Assembly: GCA_050043005.1 (NCBI GenBank)
Contig: JBHJIZ010000002.1
Location: 10,747-74,746 of the forward strand
From: Thermohalobaculum sp050043005
GTDB lineage: Bacteria; Pseudomonadota; Alphaproteobacteria; Rhodobacterales; Rhodobacteraceae
Reading direction: 5' to 3'
DNA length: 64,000 nucleotides
The notes beneath the pieces are model-generated. The model did not search any database, was not told where the DNA came from, and was given only the letters and a program-made list of their open reading frames with translations. The translations under genes were made by a program, and so were the position numbers. Positions 54,910 through 63,391 of this stretch are shown piece by piece (position 1 is the first letter of the stretch; the number at the start of each line of letters is the position of its first letter).

Positions 54910-56460
54910 TTACAGCCCCAAAGAAGTCATGATGGCACCGGTGTTCGGCAGCTCGAACACGCCGATGCTCAGCCCAAGCAACATTACGAAGGTAATCGAC
55001 GCGACAGCCATCATCGCGGGTGACGAGGCTGCCGACAAACGCGTGCGCCAGTCCGAAGACTGCGCCGCCAGTGTCGTCTTCTGGCGCGTCCACTTCTGCT
55101 GGTTCAGGTGGTACACCATGTAGATTTTTACAAAGGAACCAACGACTTGATTATAGTAGAGCAACAACGGCCACCAAGGCGATACCGTGGATCGCGAGGC
55201 CAGGAAGCTCAGGGTCAGAATGTAGCGCGTGCTCAGGATCCAGAACGCATAGAGCGCGATCATGACCGGACCATCGGTGACACCATAGAGCGCTGTGACA
55301 ACGACACCCGTCAGACACGTCCACATCGAGATGCGCTGGTCGATGATGCTCCACCAGGTGAACAGCCCCATACGCCGAGGACCGAGTGCGATGGCTCGTG
55401 TGTTTGTGCGCAGCATGTTGCCGAACCACCGGCGCATCAGAACGATCGATCCCTGCAAAAAGCTCTCGGACGGAGCATCCTCGACAGTCAGCACGCGTAC
55501 GTCCGGGATGTACAGCATCTGCCAACCGTCTCTCAAAAGATGGTACCAGCTCGACTTGTCGTCGCCGGTCAGGAACTTGATGCGTCCCAGACGCCAATGG
55601 TCGATCCAGTCAACCTCGACCCGCTGGATGAACTCTGAGTCCGTGATGATCGACGCGCGAAACATCGACATCCTGCCCGTCAGCGTCAGCACGTTTCGTG
55701 ACAATCCGACCGAGGACATGTGGATCTGGCGCTGCGCAAAGCGCATTGCGTACCAGTGATGGAAGACCCAGTTTCCCTGAACCTCGCAGTCTTCGTCCGT
55801 CGTCAGCGCGCCCGCGCGCGGGAACATCTGGAAGAACGGAGCACACCGGCGGATCAGGCCTTCCTCGAGGATCGAATCGCCATCGACAACAGCGGCCACT
55901 GCGTCGTCGGGCGGATTGTCAGCAGCGATCGCGCGAAAGCCGAATGCAAGCGCATCTCGCTTGCCGGTTCCCGCAATCCGCACAAACTTGAGTCTGACAT
56001 CGGGCGGTGGCGCGCACATCTCGAAAAGCTGCTTGATGAGACGCTGATCGCCCATCTCAACGATCGAGGCGACGATCGTCGTTGGCGCCCCACAATCGAT
56101 CGCCTCGCGGATAGCGGCTTCATAGACACGCATCGTCGTGTCGCTGTCGATCCGGAAGCTCGTGACCAGAAGATAGACTTGGCTCGGCATCCCGGCTTCG
56201 GCAAGCGCGTCCGCGCGGCGCCGCCAGCGCGGAAACACGATCTTGCGGTAGATGATCGAGCGCACCCAATGCAGAACAGCCCAACTGTAACGCCACACAC
56301 CGATCAGGCCGATGATCAGCAAGAATTCAGCAGCCTTCGGGTCCCAGGCAGCGGCGGGCATGGACAGGGCAAACAGCACCAGGCACGTCAGGAAGACGAG
56401 GTGCCCGGCAAGATTTTTCCAGCCAGGATCAAGGGTGCTTTTGTACCCTGCGCCCGTCAT
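54910..56460 (-). CDS. alg8: Mannuronan synthase Alg8 (GT2 glycosyltransferase)
   Basis: This 516-residue inner-membrane polymerase adds mannuronate from GDP-mannuronate to the growing chain. Seen: two N-terminal helices (about 18-57), then the family-2 transferase domain with D193-G-D195 (VVDGDSILEEG), the catalytic base region FLTGDDKSSWYHLL (D300, D301, K302) and the acceptor motif LMRRWFGN near 342-348. Several C-terminal membrane helices follow. The length and motifs agree with Pseudomonas Alg8 (about 494 residues). It starts 1 nt after the algD stop and is followed by alg44. It probably forms the synthase with Alg44. Confidence 0.95.
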   Translation of the reverse strand: MTGAGYKSTLDPGWKNLAGHLVFLTCLVLFALSMPAAAWDPKAAEFLLIIGLIGVWRYSWAVLHWVRSIIYRKIVFPRWRRRADALAEAGMPSQVYLLVTSFRIDSDTTMRVYEAAIREAIDCGAPTTIVASIVEMGDQRLIKQLFEMCAPPPDVRLKFVRIAGTGKRDALAFGFRAIAADNPPDDAVAAVVDGDSILEEGLIRRCAPFFQMFPRAGALTTDEDCEVQGNWVFHHWYAMRFAQRQIHMSSVGLSRNVLTLTGRMSMFRASIITDSEFIQRVEVDWIDHWRLGRIKFLTGDDKSSWYHLLRDGWQMLYIPDVRVLTVEDAPSESFLQGSIVLMRRWFGNMLRTNTRAIALGPRRMGLFTWWSIIDQRISMWTCLTGVVVTALYGVTDGPVMIALYAFWILSTRYILTLSFLASRSTVSPWWPLLLYYNQVVGSFVKIYMVYHLNQQKWTRQKTTLAAQSSDWRTRLSAASSPAMMAVASITFVMLLGLSIGVFELPNTGAIMTSLGL

Positions 56461-56461
56461 G

Positions 56462-57775
56462 TCACCAACAGATGCCGTCGTAGTTGCCGCCCGTTCGTTT
56501 GTCGGGATCGACGCGGATCAAGTCGATCACCTGCTGCTCGGGGCCCGCCTTCTCGACAGCTTTCACGAAGGATTTGTCACCATTCCCGATGATGATCGTG
56601 TCTGAACCCGCGATCAGGCCCTCCAGATCGTCGGTCATGAGTTGCGAGAGATGGCTCAGCTTGGCCTGAATGTGCGCAAGATTGGATCCGCGCAGCGTCG
56701 CCATCTCGACGTTCTTGTCGTAAATCTTGAGATCGTATCCTTTACCAAGCAGGCGCTCGGCCAGTTCGACAAGCGGGCTCTCGCGCAGGTCGTCTGTCCC
56801 GGCCTTGAAGGCAAGCCCAAGGAGCGCGACCTTCCGGCCGCCCTTCGACGTGACCATCTCGACGGACTTTTCAACCTGTTGGGAATTCGCCTCCATGACA
56901 CCGTCGAACATTGGCGTTCGCACGTCCATAGACGACGCCTTGTATCTGAGGGCACGCAGGTCCTTTGGAAGACACGATCCGCCAAATGCATAGCCAGGAC
57001 GCAGATAGGCACGCGAGATGTTCAGGCGCGTGTCCATGCAGACGATGTCCATGACCTTCTGTCCATCGACCTGTGCGGCCTTGCATATGTTGCCGATCTC
57101 ATTGGCAAAGGTCAGCTTCACCGCGTGCCACGCGTTGTTCGCGTATTTGACAGCTTCGGCCGTATCAATTTCGGTGACGATCTCGGTGCTTTCGATGCCA
57201 GCATTGATCTCGCGCAGGACCTCGAGCGTCTTGTCATCATCGACACCCAATAGCATGATGGCAGGTGCGAAGAAGTCGTCGATCGCAGTGCTTTCGCGCA
57301 GAAATTCCGGATAAATTGCCAATCCGAACCCGTCGCCATAGGTCAGGCCGGACGCCCGCTCCAGCGTTGGGATGACGGTTCCGCGCATCGAACCCGGCAA
57401 CATGGTCGATCGTATGATGACGGTATGGCGTGTCGACTTGCTGGCAACTGCCTCGCCAATCTGTGCGCAGACGGTTTCGACAAACCGAAGATCGAGATCC
57501 CCGTTCGGCCTGGATGGCGTCCCCACACACACGATCGAGACGTCGGTGTCAGCTACAGCTTGTTTCAGATCAGAGGTTGCAGTGAGACGTCCGGCATCGA
57601 CATTCGCCGCGATCATCTCGGACAGGCCCTTCTCCACAATCGGGGCTTGTCCGTTCGCGATCAGGTCGACCTTGGCACGATCCACGTCGACGACAGTTAC
57701 TCCGTGACCACACTCCGCAAGACATGCTCCGGACACGGCACCAACATATCCTGCACCAAGAATGCTTACTCGCAT
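56462..57775 (-). CDS. algD: GDP-mannose 6-dehydrogenase AlgD
   Basis: This 437-residue cytosolic NAD-dependent enzyme oxidises GDP-mannose to GDP-mannuronic acid, the committed step of alginate synthesis. Seen: Rossmann start VSILGAGYVGAVSGACLAEC, the conserved VCVGTPSRPNGDLDL, YANNAWHAVKLTFANEIGN, and the catalytic Cys268 in YAFGGSCLPKDLRA. Cys268 is the same number as in Pseudomonas AlgD. A C-terminal nucleotide domain has VALLGLAFKAGTDDLRESP. It is the first gene of the main transcript; the promoter is at 57812-57839. Length and active site are those of AlgD rather than of a UDP-glucose dehydrogenase. Confidence 0.97.
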   Translation of the reverse strand: MRVSILGAGYVGAVSGACLAECGHGVTVVDVDRAKVDLIANGQAPIVEKGLSEMIAANVDAGRLTATSDLKQAVADTDVSIVCVGTPSRPNGDLDLRFVETVCAQIGEAVASKSTRHTVIIRSTMLPGSMRGTVIPTLERASGLTYGDGFGLAIYPEFLRESTAIDDFFAPAIMLLGVDDDKTLEVLREINAGIESTEIVTEIDTAEAVKYANNAWHAVKLTFANEIGNICKAAQVDGQKVMDIVCMDTRLNISRAYLRPGYAFGGSCLPKDLRALRYKASSMDVRTPMFDGVMEANSQQVEKSVEMVTSKGGRKVALLGLAFKAGTDDLRESPLVELAERLLGKGYDLKIYDKNVEMATLRGSNLAHIQAKLSHLSQLMTDDLEGLIAGSDTIIIGNGDKSFVKAVEKAGPEQQVIDLIRVDPDKRTGGNYDGICW

Positions 57776-57811
57776 AAGGGATTCCTTTCCCGCTCAAGCC
57801 CCGCATGTATA

Positions 57812-57839
57812 ATCATATTGCAGCGCAGCAATAGTTCAA
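57812..57839 (-). promoter_or_regulatory. Probable sigma-70-type promoter of algD with inverted repeat in the spacer
   Basis: On the minus strand there is TTGAAC (57834-57839), a 16-bp spacer and TATGAT (57812-57817), giving a start near 57805 and a roughly 30-nt leader. An inverted repeat TATTGC-N6-GCAATA occupies the spacer and overlaps the first bases of the -10 box, so a regulator bound there would block or help polymerase. An A/T-rich tract upstream (about 57842-57885) could be an UP element. The Pseudomonas algD promoter instead uses AlgU (a sigma-E type); that GAACTT/TCTGA pattern is not seen. Confidence 0.55.
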
Positions 57840-57907
57840 GAAAAAGATCAAGCACTGCGAGTTTTTTATTAAATTTTATGGGGCGTAATAGAATTTATTC
57901 GCCAAAA

Positions 57908-57921
57908 CTGCGAAAGCAGTC
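57908..57921 (-). terminator. Weak hairpin after algI
   Basis: The inverted repeat ACTGC-TTTC-GCAGT is followed on the minus strand by TTTTGG, about 30 nt after the algI stop. The stem is only 5 bp, so it may be a leaky terminator separating the porin-algA-algJ-algI transcript from the algD promoter. It could let some read-through join both blocks. Confidence 0.3.
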
Positions 57922-57950
57922 GCGTTACAAGCTTCATATATATTTATAAA

Positions 57951-59357
57951 CTAGAACTGAAAATACAGAAATGGCGAATATGATGATGATAGAACCTTTG
58001 CCGCACTGAACACCAAAAGCAGCGCTGCACCACGCTCAAGATAAATTCTGAATCTCGGTGATTGAGTCAGGCTTTGAATCTTCGGCGCAAAATACATACC
58101 ATAAACAACGGCCCAACCGATCAGCATCCAAAACACATGGCTACTGTTGATCTGCCATGCGACTTCGTCACCCAGGCTCCAACCATTCAGGCCAATCATG
58201 CCCTCATACACAGCGATAGCCGACGCCAGGTCGGGCGCTCGGAACAGAACCCAACCGATCATCACAAGCAAAAGCGTCAGCAAGATCCGTGGCGCGTGCC
58301 GGGGTGCATTGACCTGCGCCTTCACCCCAAAGGCGCGTTCGATCGCCAGAAGCACGCCGTGCCAAGCACCCCATAGTACGAATGTCCAGCTCGCGCCGTG
58401 CCAAAGCCCGCCAAGCAACATCGTCAGAAACAGGTTTAGATAGGTCCGAACCTTGCCCAGACGGCTGCCACCCAGCGGAATGTACAGATAGTCGCGCAAC
58501 CAAGCCGACAGACTCAGGTGCCAGCGGCGCCAGAACTCCGTGATGGACATCGACACATACGGATTGTCGAAATTCTCCATGAACCGGAAGCCCATCATCA
58601 AGCCCAATCCAATCGCCATTGCGGAGTAGCCCGCAAAATCAAAGAACAACTGGATCGTGTATGCGGTCGTTCCCAACCAGGCTTCAGCAGCCGTCGGCGC
58701 GGGCAGAGCGAACATCAGGTCCGCGACCGGTGCGACGCTGTCCGCGATCAGAACCTTCATCGCCAGCCCAAGCGCAAAGCGATATGCTCCCTCGGAGAAG
58801 AGCGCCCAGGAATGGATGCGATTCTCGAACTGATCGACCAGATCCTTGTATCGCAGCACGGGCCCGGCGATCAGCTGCGGGAACAGTGCGATGAAAGCAG
58901 CAAAGTCGATCAGATTTCGAGCCGGCGGAGCATCACCCCGATGCACATCGACCAGGTAGCTGATCGCCTGGAAGATGTAGAACGAGATCCCGATTGGCAG
59001 GATGACGGACCAAAGGCTGAACTCACCAGCCGAGACATCCAACATGGCGAGGAAGCTCTCCACGCCAAAATTGAAATACTTGAAGTAGGCTAGCACAGCC
59101 AGATTCCCGGCGACTCCGACCCCAAGCCAGATCTGCCGGCTGCGCCCTTGGTCGAGCGAGGTCACACGCCAACCGAGCGCATAATTCCAAAGTGTTACGA
59201 GGACAAAGAGCCCGAGGAAATCGATCCGCCACCAACCGTAGAAAGCGTAGCTCGCAATCAAGACGGTGACGTTGCGAAAGCGCGCTGGCGTCAGGAAGTA
59301 TGCAGCCAGGAACCCCGGCAGAAACCCAAACAGAAAAATCGCCGAGGAAAACACCAT
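57951..59357 (-). CDS. algI: Alginate O-acetyltransferase AlgI (MBOAT)
   Basis: This 468-residue polytopic inner-membrane acyl-transfer protein is of the MBOAT family. It passes acetyl groups from a cytosolic donor to the periplasmic acetylation proteins. Seen: the opening MVFSSAIFLFGFLPGFL, YFKYFNF, ISFYIFQAISYLVDVHRG and SITEFWRRWHLSLSAWLRDY (His280). The catalytic His320 is in LLGGLWHGASWTFVLWG, corresponding to H322 in Pseudomonas. The gene ends with TAG after SPFLYFQF, a normal AlgI terminus. It follows algJ by 30 nt and precedes the algD promoter region. Confidence 0.96.
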   Translation of the reverse strand: MVFSSAIFLFGFLPGFLAAYFLTPARFRNVTVLIASYAFYGWWRIDFLGLFVLVTLWNYALGWRVTSLDQGRSRQIWLGVGVAGNLAVLAYFKYFNFGVESFLAMLDVSAGEFSLWSVILPIGISFYIFQAISYLVDVHRGDAPPARNLIDFAAFIALFPQLIAGPVLRYKDLVDQFENRIHSWALFSEGAYRFALGLAMKVLIADSVAPVADLMFALPAPTAAEAWLGTTAYTIQLFFDFAGYSAMAIGLGLMMGFRFMENFDNPYVSMSITEFWRRWHLSLSAWLRDYLYIPLGGSRLGKVRTYLNLFLTMLLGGLWHGASWTFVLWGAWHGVLLAIERAFGVKAQVNAPRHAPRILLTLLLVMIGWVLFRAPDLASAIAVYEGMIGLNGWSLGDEVAWQINSSHVFWMLIGWAVVYGMYFAPKIQSLTQSPRFRIYLERGAALLLVFSAAKVLSSSYSPFLYFQF

Positions 59358-59387
59358 GCGCGTTACGCCCAGCCAGTCATAAGGGAA

Positions 59388-60485
59388 CTACTCGGCCAGC
59401 GCATCTGCGTACTCTGTGTCCACAAAGCGCATCGGCCATTCCCAGATGGCGATCTGGGGCAGCGCCTCCATGCTGGGCAGACCGTCCAGAAACTTCGCCA
59501 TCGGCTTCACCGGCCCACCGCCATCTTCCGCGAGGTTCAGGACATCCGCGTCCAGCGCCAGCCGCAACGACGCCGCGAAGCTCCATTGCTCCTGTGCGGA
59601 GTAGCTCGTTCCAACAAGGGCAACCGGGATTTCCGGAGCGCCGAACAAACCAGAGGCATCAAGTTCAGCTTCCGGCGCCTCCGCTTCGAAGGCCTGAACC
59701 TCTTCGTCCCCAAGTCCCAGCCAATCCCGTGCGGATCCGACAGGTGTGAACTTGGTGAGGTCGCCCCGATGCATCATCTCGGGCGACCCGACCCTGCGGT
59801 AGCCCTTGGCTTCAGTCGAGATCCGGGCCGCAATCTCGGACCTGACCGCTTCCGCAACAACTGTGGCGCCAACCGGTGTCCAGTGCGTATCACGGGCCAT
59901 AAAGACGGGAGCATTAACGCTTGCCGCAACCAACGCATCGGTCGAGTCCAGGTAGGGGATCTGTCGATCCATCAGACCTTCAACAAACGCAGCGTAAGCG
60001 TCCGTGCGGCGGCTCGGAACGGCGGCTTTCAGGCGATCGGGGTAGACCGATGCCTTGGCCGGGACGAGCGTAACCAGCAGCTCGATCCCTTGTTCGGACA
60101 GGATCGATTGCACTTTGCGCACGAACTCAAGATTTGCGTTCAGGTTGGTCTCTGAGCGATCGGGCGTTCGATATTCTTCTTCGGTAAACAGCCAGCCATC
60201 CCGACCAACGACAACGCCCGAGCTTCCAACGCCGAAAAGCGCATAGTCTACGACGCCCCACAAGGTCACCGCAGCTTCCCGGGCGGCCAGGCTCTCGCTG
60301 TAAAGATCCTCGAATGCCTCGGTGTACTGGCCCTTGATCAGTGCCGATGGACGCTCCGGTAGCCCCGCTTGATCAAACGATTCTCTAACTGCCGACGGCG
60401 TGAGTAAAGCGCCAACAGCCAATACGCCGATAATCAGCGCGCCGGGCAGCGTCAGGCTGCGGATATCGCTCACACGACCCATCAT
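59388..60485 (-). CDS. algJ: Alginate O-acetyltransferase AlgJ
   Basis: This 365-residue protein has an N-terminal membrane anchor (about 14-32) and an SGNH-like domain in the periplasm. Catalytic residues: Asp199 and His201 in FMARDTHWTPVGA and Ser294 in LVGTSYSAQ. The segment GVVVGRDGWLF is also typical for AlgJ/AlgX. It lacks the C-terminal carbohydrate-binding domain that AlgX has, which separates the two. AlgJ acts with AlgI and AlgF as acetyl relay. The ATG overlaps the algA stop by one base. Confidence 0.92.
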   Translation of the reverse strand: MMGRVSDIRSLTLPGALIIGVLAVGALLTPSAVRESFDQAGLPERPSALIKGQYTEAFEDLYSESLAAREAAVTLWGVVDYALFGVGSSGVVVGRDGWLFTEEEYRTPDRSETNLNANLEFVRKVQSILSEQGIELLVTLVPAKASVYPDRLKAAVPSRRTDAYAAFVEGLMDRQIPYLDSTDALVAASVNAPVFMARDTHWTPVGATVVAEAVRSEIAARISTEAKGYRRVGSPEMMHRGDLTKFTPVGSARDWLGLGDEEVQAFEAEAPEAELDASGLFGAPEIPVALVGTSYSAQEQWSFAASLRLALDADVLNLAEDGGGPVKPMAKFLDGLPSMEALPQIAIWEWPMRFVDTEYADALAE

Positions 60486-61933
60486 CAGACCCGCGCGTAG
60501 ATGTCCTCGTACCGGATGATATCATCCTCGCCCAGGTAAGACCCCGACTGTACCTCGATCAGATGCAGGTCGATCTTGCCGCGGTTCTCCAACCGATGGT
60601 GCGCACCCAGCGGGATGTAGACAGATTCGTTCTCGCGCAGGATCTGCTCTTCACCGTCTATCGTCACAATTGCCGTACCCGAGACGACCACCCAGTGCTC
60701 TGAGCGATGAAGGTGGCTCTGCAGACTAAGCTTGCCCTTCGGCTTCACAACGATCCGCTTCACCTGAAAGCGGTCGTCCATGCAAATCGTTTCATACGAT
60801 CCCCAGGGGCGAAAGATCTGCGCGTGGATGTCGGCTTCGGGGCGCTTTCGCGTGCGCAGCGCCTCGACGACCTGTTTCAGATCCTGGCTCTTCGTGCGGT
60901 CTGCGACAAGCACCGCATCGCGCATCGCGACAACGACCAGATCCTCGACCCCCAGGGTGGCGACCATCGGACCGTCGCTCGCGCGGATGTACGAGTTTTG
61001 CGTGTCCAGTGCGACGACATTGCCGACCGCAACATTGCCATTCGCATCGGTATCGCCAACCTGCCAAATAGCTTCCCATGACCCAAGATCCGACCAGGCA
61101 AATCGCCCGCGAACGACCTTGATGTTCTTTGCTTGCTCCATGACCGCAATATCGAACGGCAAGTCAGGCGACCGCGCCATTTCAGCAGCACCCAGCCTGA
61201 TGAACTCGAGATCCATTTCAGATTTCGCGAAGGATGCCATTGCCGCCGCGAAGACATCTGGAGCATTCGCTTCGAACGCTGCCAGCAAAGTCCGTGCGGT
61301 CGCCACGAACATCCCGGAGTTCCAGAGATAGTGACCATCCTCGAAATAGCTCTGAGCGGTCTCGGCGTCCGGTTTCTCGACAAAGGTGTCGACATCGAGA
61401 ACATCGCCCTCCTGTCCCATCGAGACGGTCTTGATGTATCCAAATCCGGTCTCGGGCGCGTTCGGGACGATGCCGAACGTTATGATGCATCCGGTATCGC
61501 GCGCGGCTTCGAGCGCGACCGGCAAGTCTTCAAGGAAGCGGTCGGCGTTCGGGACGTTGTGATCCGCAGGCAGGATAACGAGAACGCGATCAGGGTCTGT
61601 TTCCGCGGCCATGATCGCCGCCAACGCGACCGGGAACGCGGTGTTTCGGCCCATCGCTTCCAGAACAATCGTCGGCTGCATTCCAGCGGACAGCATGTGT
61701 TCGCGAACCAGAAAACGTTGCTCCGCCGCGCAAATCACAACCGGCGCGCCACACCCGGGCGATCCGGAAACCCGTAGAGCCGTTTCCTGAATCATCGAGC
61801 CGTCTCCAACGACGCTCAGGAACTGCTTGGGATGCGCTTTCCGCGAAATTGGCCAAAGCCGTGAGCCGCTCCCCCCAGATAGAATCACAGGCGTGAACGC
61901 GATGCTCGCAAGGGATAGATCTTTGGGTGCCAT
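60485..61933 (-). CDS. algA: Bifunctional mannose-6-phosphate isomerase / mannose-1-phosphate guanylyltransferase AlgA
   Basis: This 482-residue cytosolic enzyme makes mannose-6-phosphate from fructose-6-phosphate and, after AlgC action, GDP-mannose. Seen: the nucleotidyltransferase signature LSGGSGSRLWPISRKAHPKQ at 18-37, then ILPADHNV, FVEKPDAETA and WNSGMFVATA. The C-terminal cupin isomerase domain starts near residue 375 with RPWGSYETI and has the metal motif SLQSHLHRSEHWVVVSGTA. The type II PMI histidines are present, so both activities are likely. It is followed by algJ with a 1-nt overlap. AlgC (phosphomannomutase) is not in the window. ATG at 61933 follows GGGGAAG. Confidence 0.95.
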   Translation of the reverse strand: MAPKDLSLASIAFTPVILSGGSGSRLWPISRKAHPKQFLSVVGDGSMIQETALRVSGSPGCGAPVVICAAEQRFLVREHMLSAGMQPTIVLEAMGRNTAFPVALAAIMAAETDPDRVLVILPADHNVPNADRFLEDLPVALEAARDTGCIITFGIVPNAPETGFGYIKTVSMGQEGDVLDVDTFVEKPDAETAQSYFEDGHYLWNSGMFVATARTLLAAFEANAPDVFAAAMASFAKSEMDLEFIRLGAAEMARSPDLPFDIAVMEQAKNIKVVRGRFAWSDLGSWEAIWQVGDTDANGNVAVGNVVALDTQNSYIRASDGPMVATLGVEDLVVVAMRDAVLVADRTKSQDLKQVVEALRTRKRPEADIHAQIFRPWGSYETICMDDRFQVKRIVVKPKGKLSLQSHLHRSEHWVVVSGTAIVTIDGEEQILRENESVYIPLGAHHRLENRGKIDLHLIEVQSGSYLGEDDIIRYEDIYARV

Positions 61934-62017
61934 AACACTTCCCCGTTAAATCTCTGTTAGGGAATTGTGCGACGCACCATCAAGTCAACCGAAACCGCAG
62001 GTTGTCATAGAAACTTT

Positions 62018-63295
62018 TCACTCAAAGCGCGATTCGACGGCAAATAGGACATAAATGCCTTCATATTGAGCACTTTGAACATCAGAGTCCCGTCGCTCAT
62101 AACCGATTGTACCGGACGCAAAGAAACTCTCGATCACTGGAACTTGCATCCCTAGGGTGATTCGCGACAGGAAATCACTTCGCGACTGCACACCAGGTTG
62201 AACGATCTCGAAATCACGCAACTCCAGGTCAGTGCTGGCGCTAAGTTCGTATCCCGGACTGAATTCCTTCGTGAGGTCAAAGCGCAAGCGGTACTGCACG
62301 AAACCCGAAGCAGTGCTCAGATCCGTTTCCCGAATACCCGCGTCGAAGCGGCCGCGAATGCGCGACAGAATCTCCGAAGGACGATAATCGAATTCAACCG
62401 CCGCGATGGGCGCGACGTCCGATCCGAAGAAGGAAGCATCGTAGTTCCGGTACTCCAGACCCAACCCCGTCTCGACCTCGAGCGTTGCGGCGCTATCGAC
62501 GAACGTCAGGCCCGTAAGCCCGCCATACCCTGTGGAAGACCGATCAAAGCTTCGGCCTTCCAGGTCATCGAAATAGCTTCTCCGATCGAGCGACCCTTGC
62601 GCGAAGGCGCTCAAAGAGTCCGTCAGTGGGTAAATCGCACGTAGGCCGCCTCCGACCTCGATCCGATCTCGGTCGCCGTTGAACAGCGGCGGAAGTCCGG
62701 AGGCCTGAGGTGTGAAATCATCGAAATCGATGAAATAGGTTTCGCCGAAGCCTCGCAGGCGCCAGGTGCCAAAGTCTTGCTCCAGTCCGAGGTCCAGCGT
62801 CAGGTCATGGAACACCGTCACCTCGTCAGCAGCGGAACTCAGGTCCCCCGACGACTCGTTGATCGCGTTATGATCGCGCCGCACCCTGAAATCGATGTCG
62901 CCTGTCAGGCTGTCATTAATGAGCCAACGTCCACGCGCCCTGGCTTCGGCATCGATGTAGTTGTTCTGCGTCAGATCCAGAGACCGGCCGACCTCCAATC
63001 CTAACGCTAGCTCGCCCTGAACCTCGTCTCCCGTCAAAACGAACCGTGCGCGCGGTGTGATTGCGACGGATATGTCGTCCTGCTCAGCTCCCTCGACAGC
63101 GCGGAGGGGATTTGTCTCGTACAACGTCGAAATCTTGGGTTCGACAAACACGCGCAGAAGCGGCTCCCCCGTCTCGGGAACCCGAGGCGGTATCTCGGGC
63201 AAGTCCAGATCATCAGTGTTAGACAGTTGCTCTTGCGCGGCGGCACCATGCGCGACAACCATGCACAGAACTATCGTTTTCAGCGCATTCCGCAT
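62018..63295 (-). CDS. Outer-membrane beta-barrel protein, putative alginate porin
   Basis: This 425-residue protein has a Sec signal peptide (to about residue 21, AHGAAA) and then an amphipathic beta-strand pattern to a C-terminal phenylalanine (FAVESRFE), as in outer-membrane barrels. Examples are LRVFVEPKISTLYETNPLR, EVQGELALGLEVGRSLDLTQ and YELSASTDLELRDFEI. It resembles the putative beta-barrel porin-2 type (BBP2), which often goes with exopolysaccharide loci in alphaproteobacteria; the assignment is tentative. It has no visible AlgE similarity, although it occupies the place where an exporter is needed. It is first of the algA-algJ-algI block. The ATG at 63295 follows GGGGGAG. Alternative: a surface sensor or assembly factor. 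Confidence 0.68.
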   Translation of the reverse strand: MRNALKTIVLCMVVAHGAAAQEQLSNTDDLDLPEIPPRVPETGEPLLRVFVEPKISTLYETNPLRAVEGAEQDDISVAITPRARFVLTGDEVQGELALGLEVGRSLDLTQNNYIDAEARARGRWLINDSLTGDIDFRVRRDHNAINESSGDLSSAADEVTVFHDLTLDLGLEQDFGTWRLRGFGETYFIDFDDFTPQASGLPPLFNGDRDRIEVGGGLRAIYPLTDSLSAFAQGSLDRRSYFDDLEGRSFDRSSTGYGGLTGLTFVDSAATLEVETGLGLEYRNYDASFFGSDVAPIAAVEFDYRPSEILSRIRGRFDAGIRETDLSTASGFVQYRLRFDLTKEFSPGYELSASTDLELRDFEIVQPGVQSRSDFLSRITLGMQVPVIESFFASGTIGYERRDSDVQSAQYEGIYVLFAVESRFE

Positions 63296-63305
63296 CGCCG
63301 ACTCC

Positions 63306-63324
63306 CCCGTAAGGCCTTTACGGG
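63306..63324 (-). promoter_or_regulatory. Hairpin overlapping the ribosome site of the barrel gene
   Basis: The inverted repeat CCCGTAA-N5-TTACGGG ends within the GGGGGAG ribosome site (minus strand) of the 62018-63295 gene, 11 nt before its ATG. The fold would cover part of the site and could reduce translation. Confidence 0.3.
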
Positions 63325-63391
63325 AGAGCACAGGGCATCCAACAAATCAAGAATTATGGTGCAGTGCAGCAGATCTGGAAATGGCAGAGCC

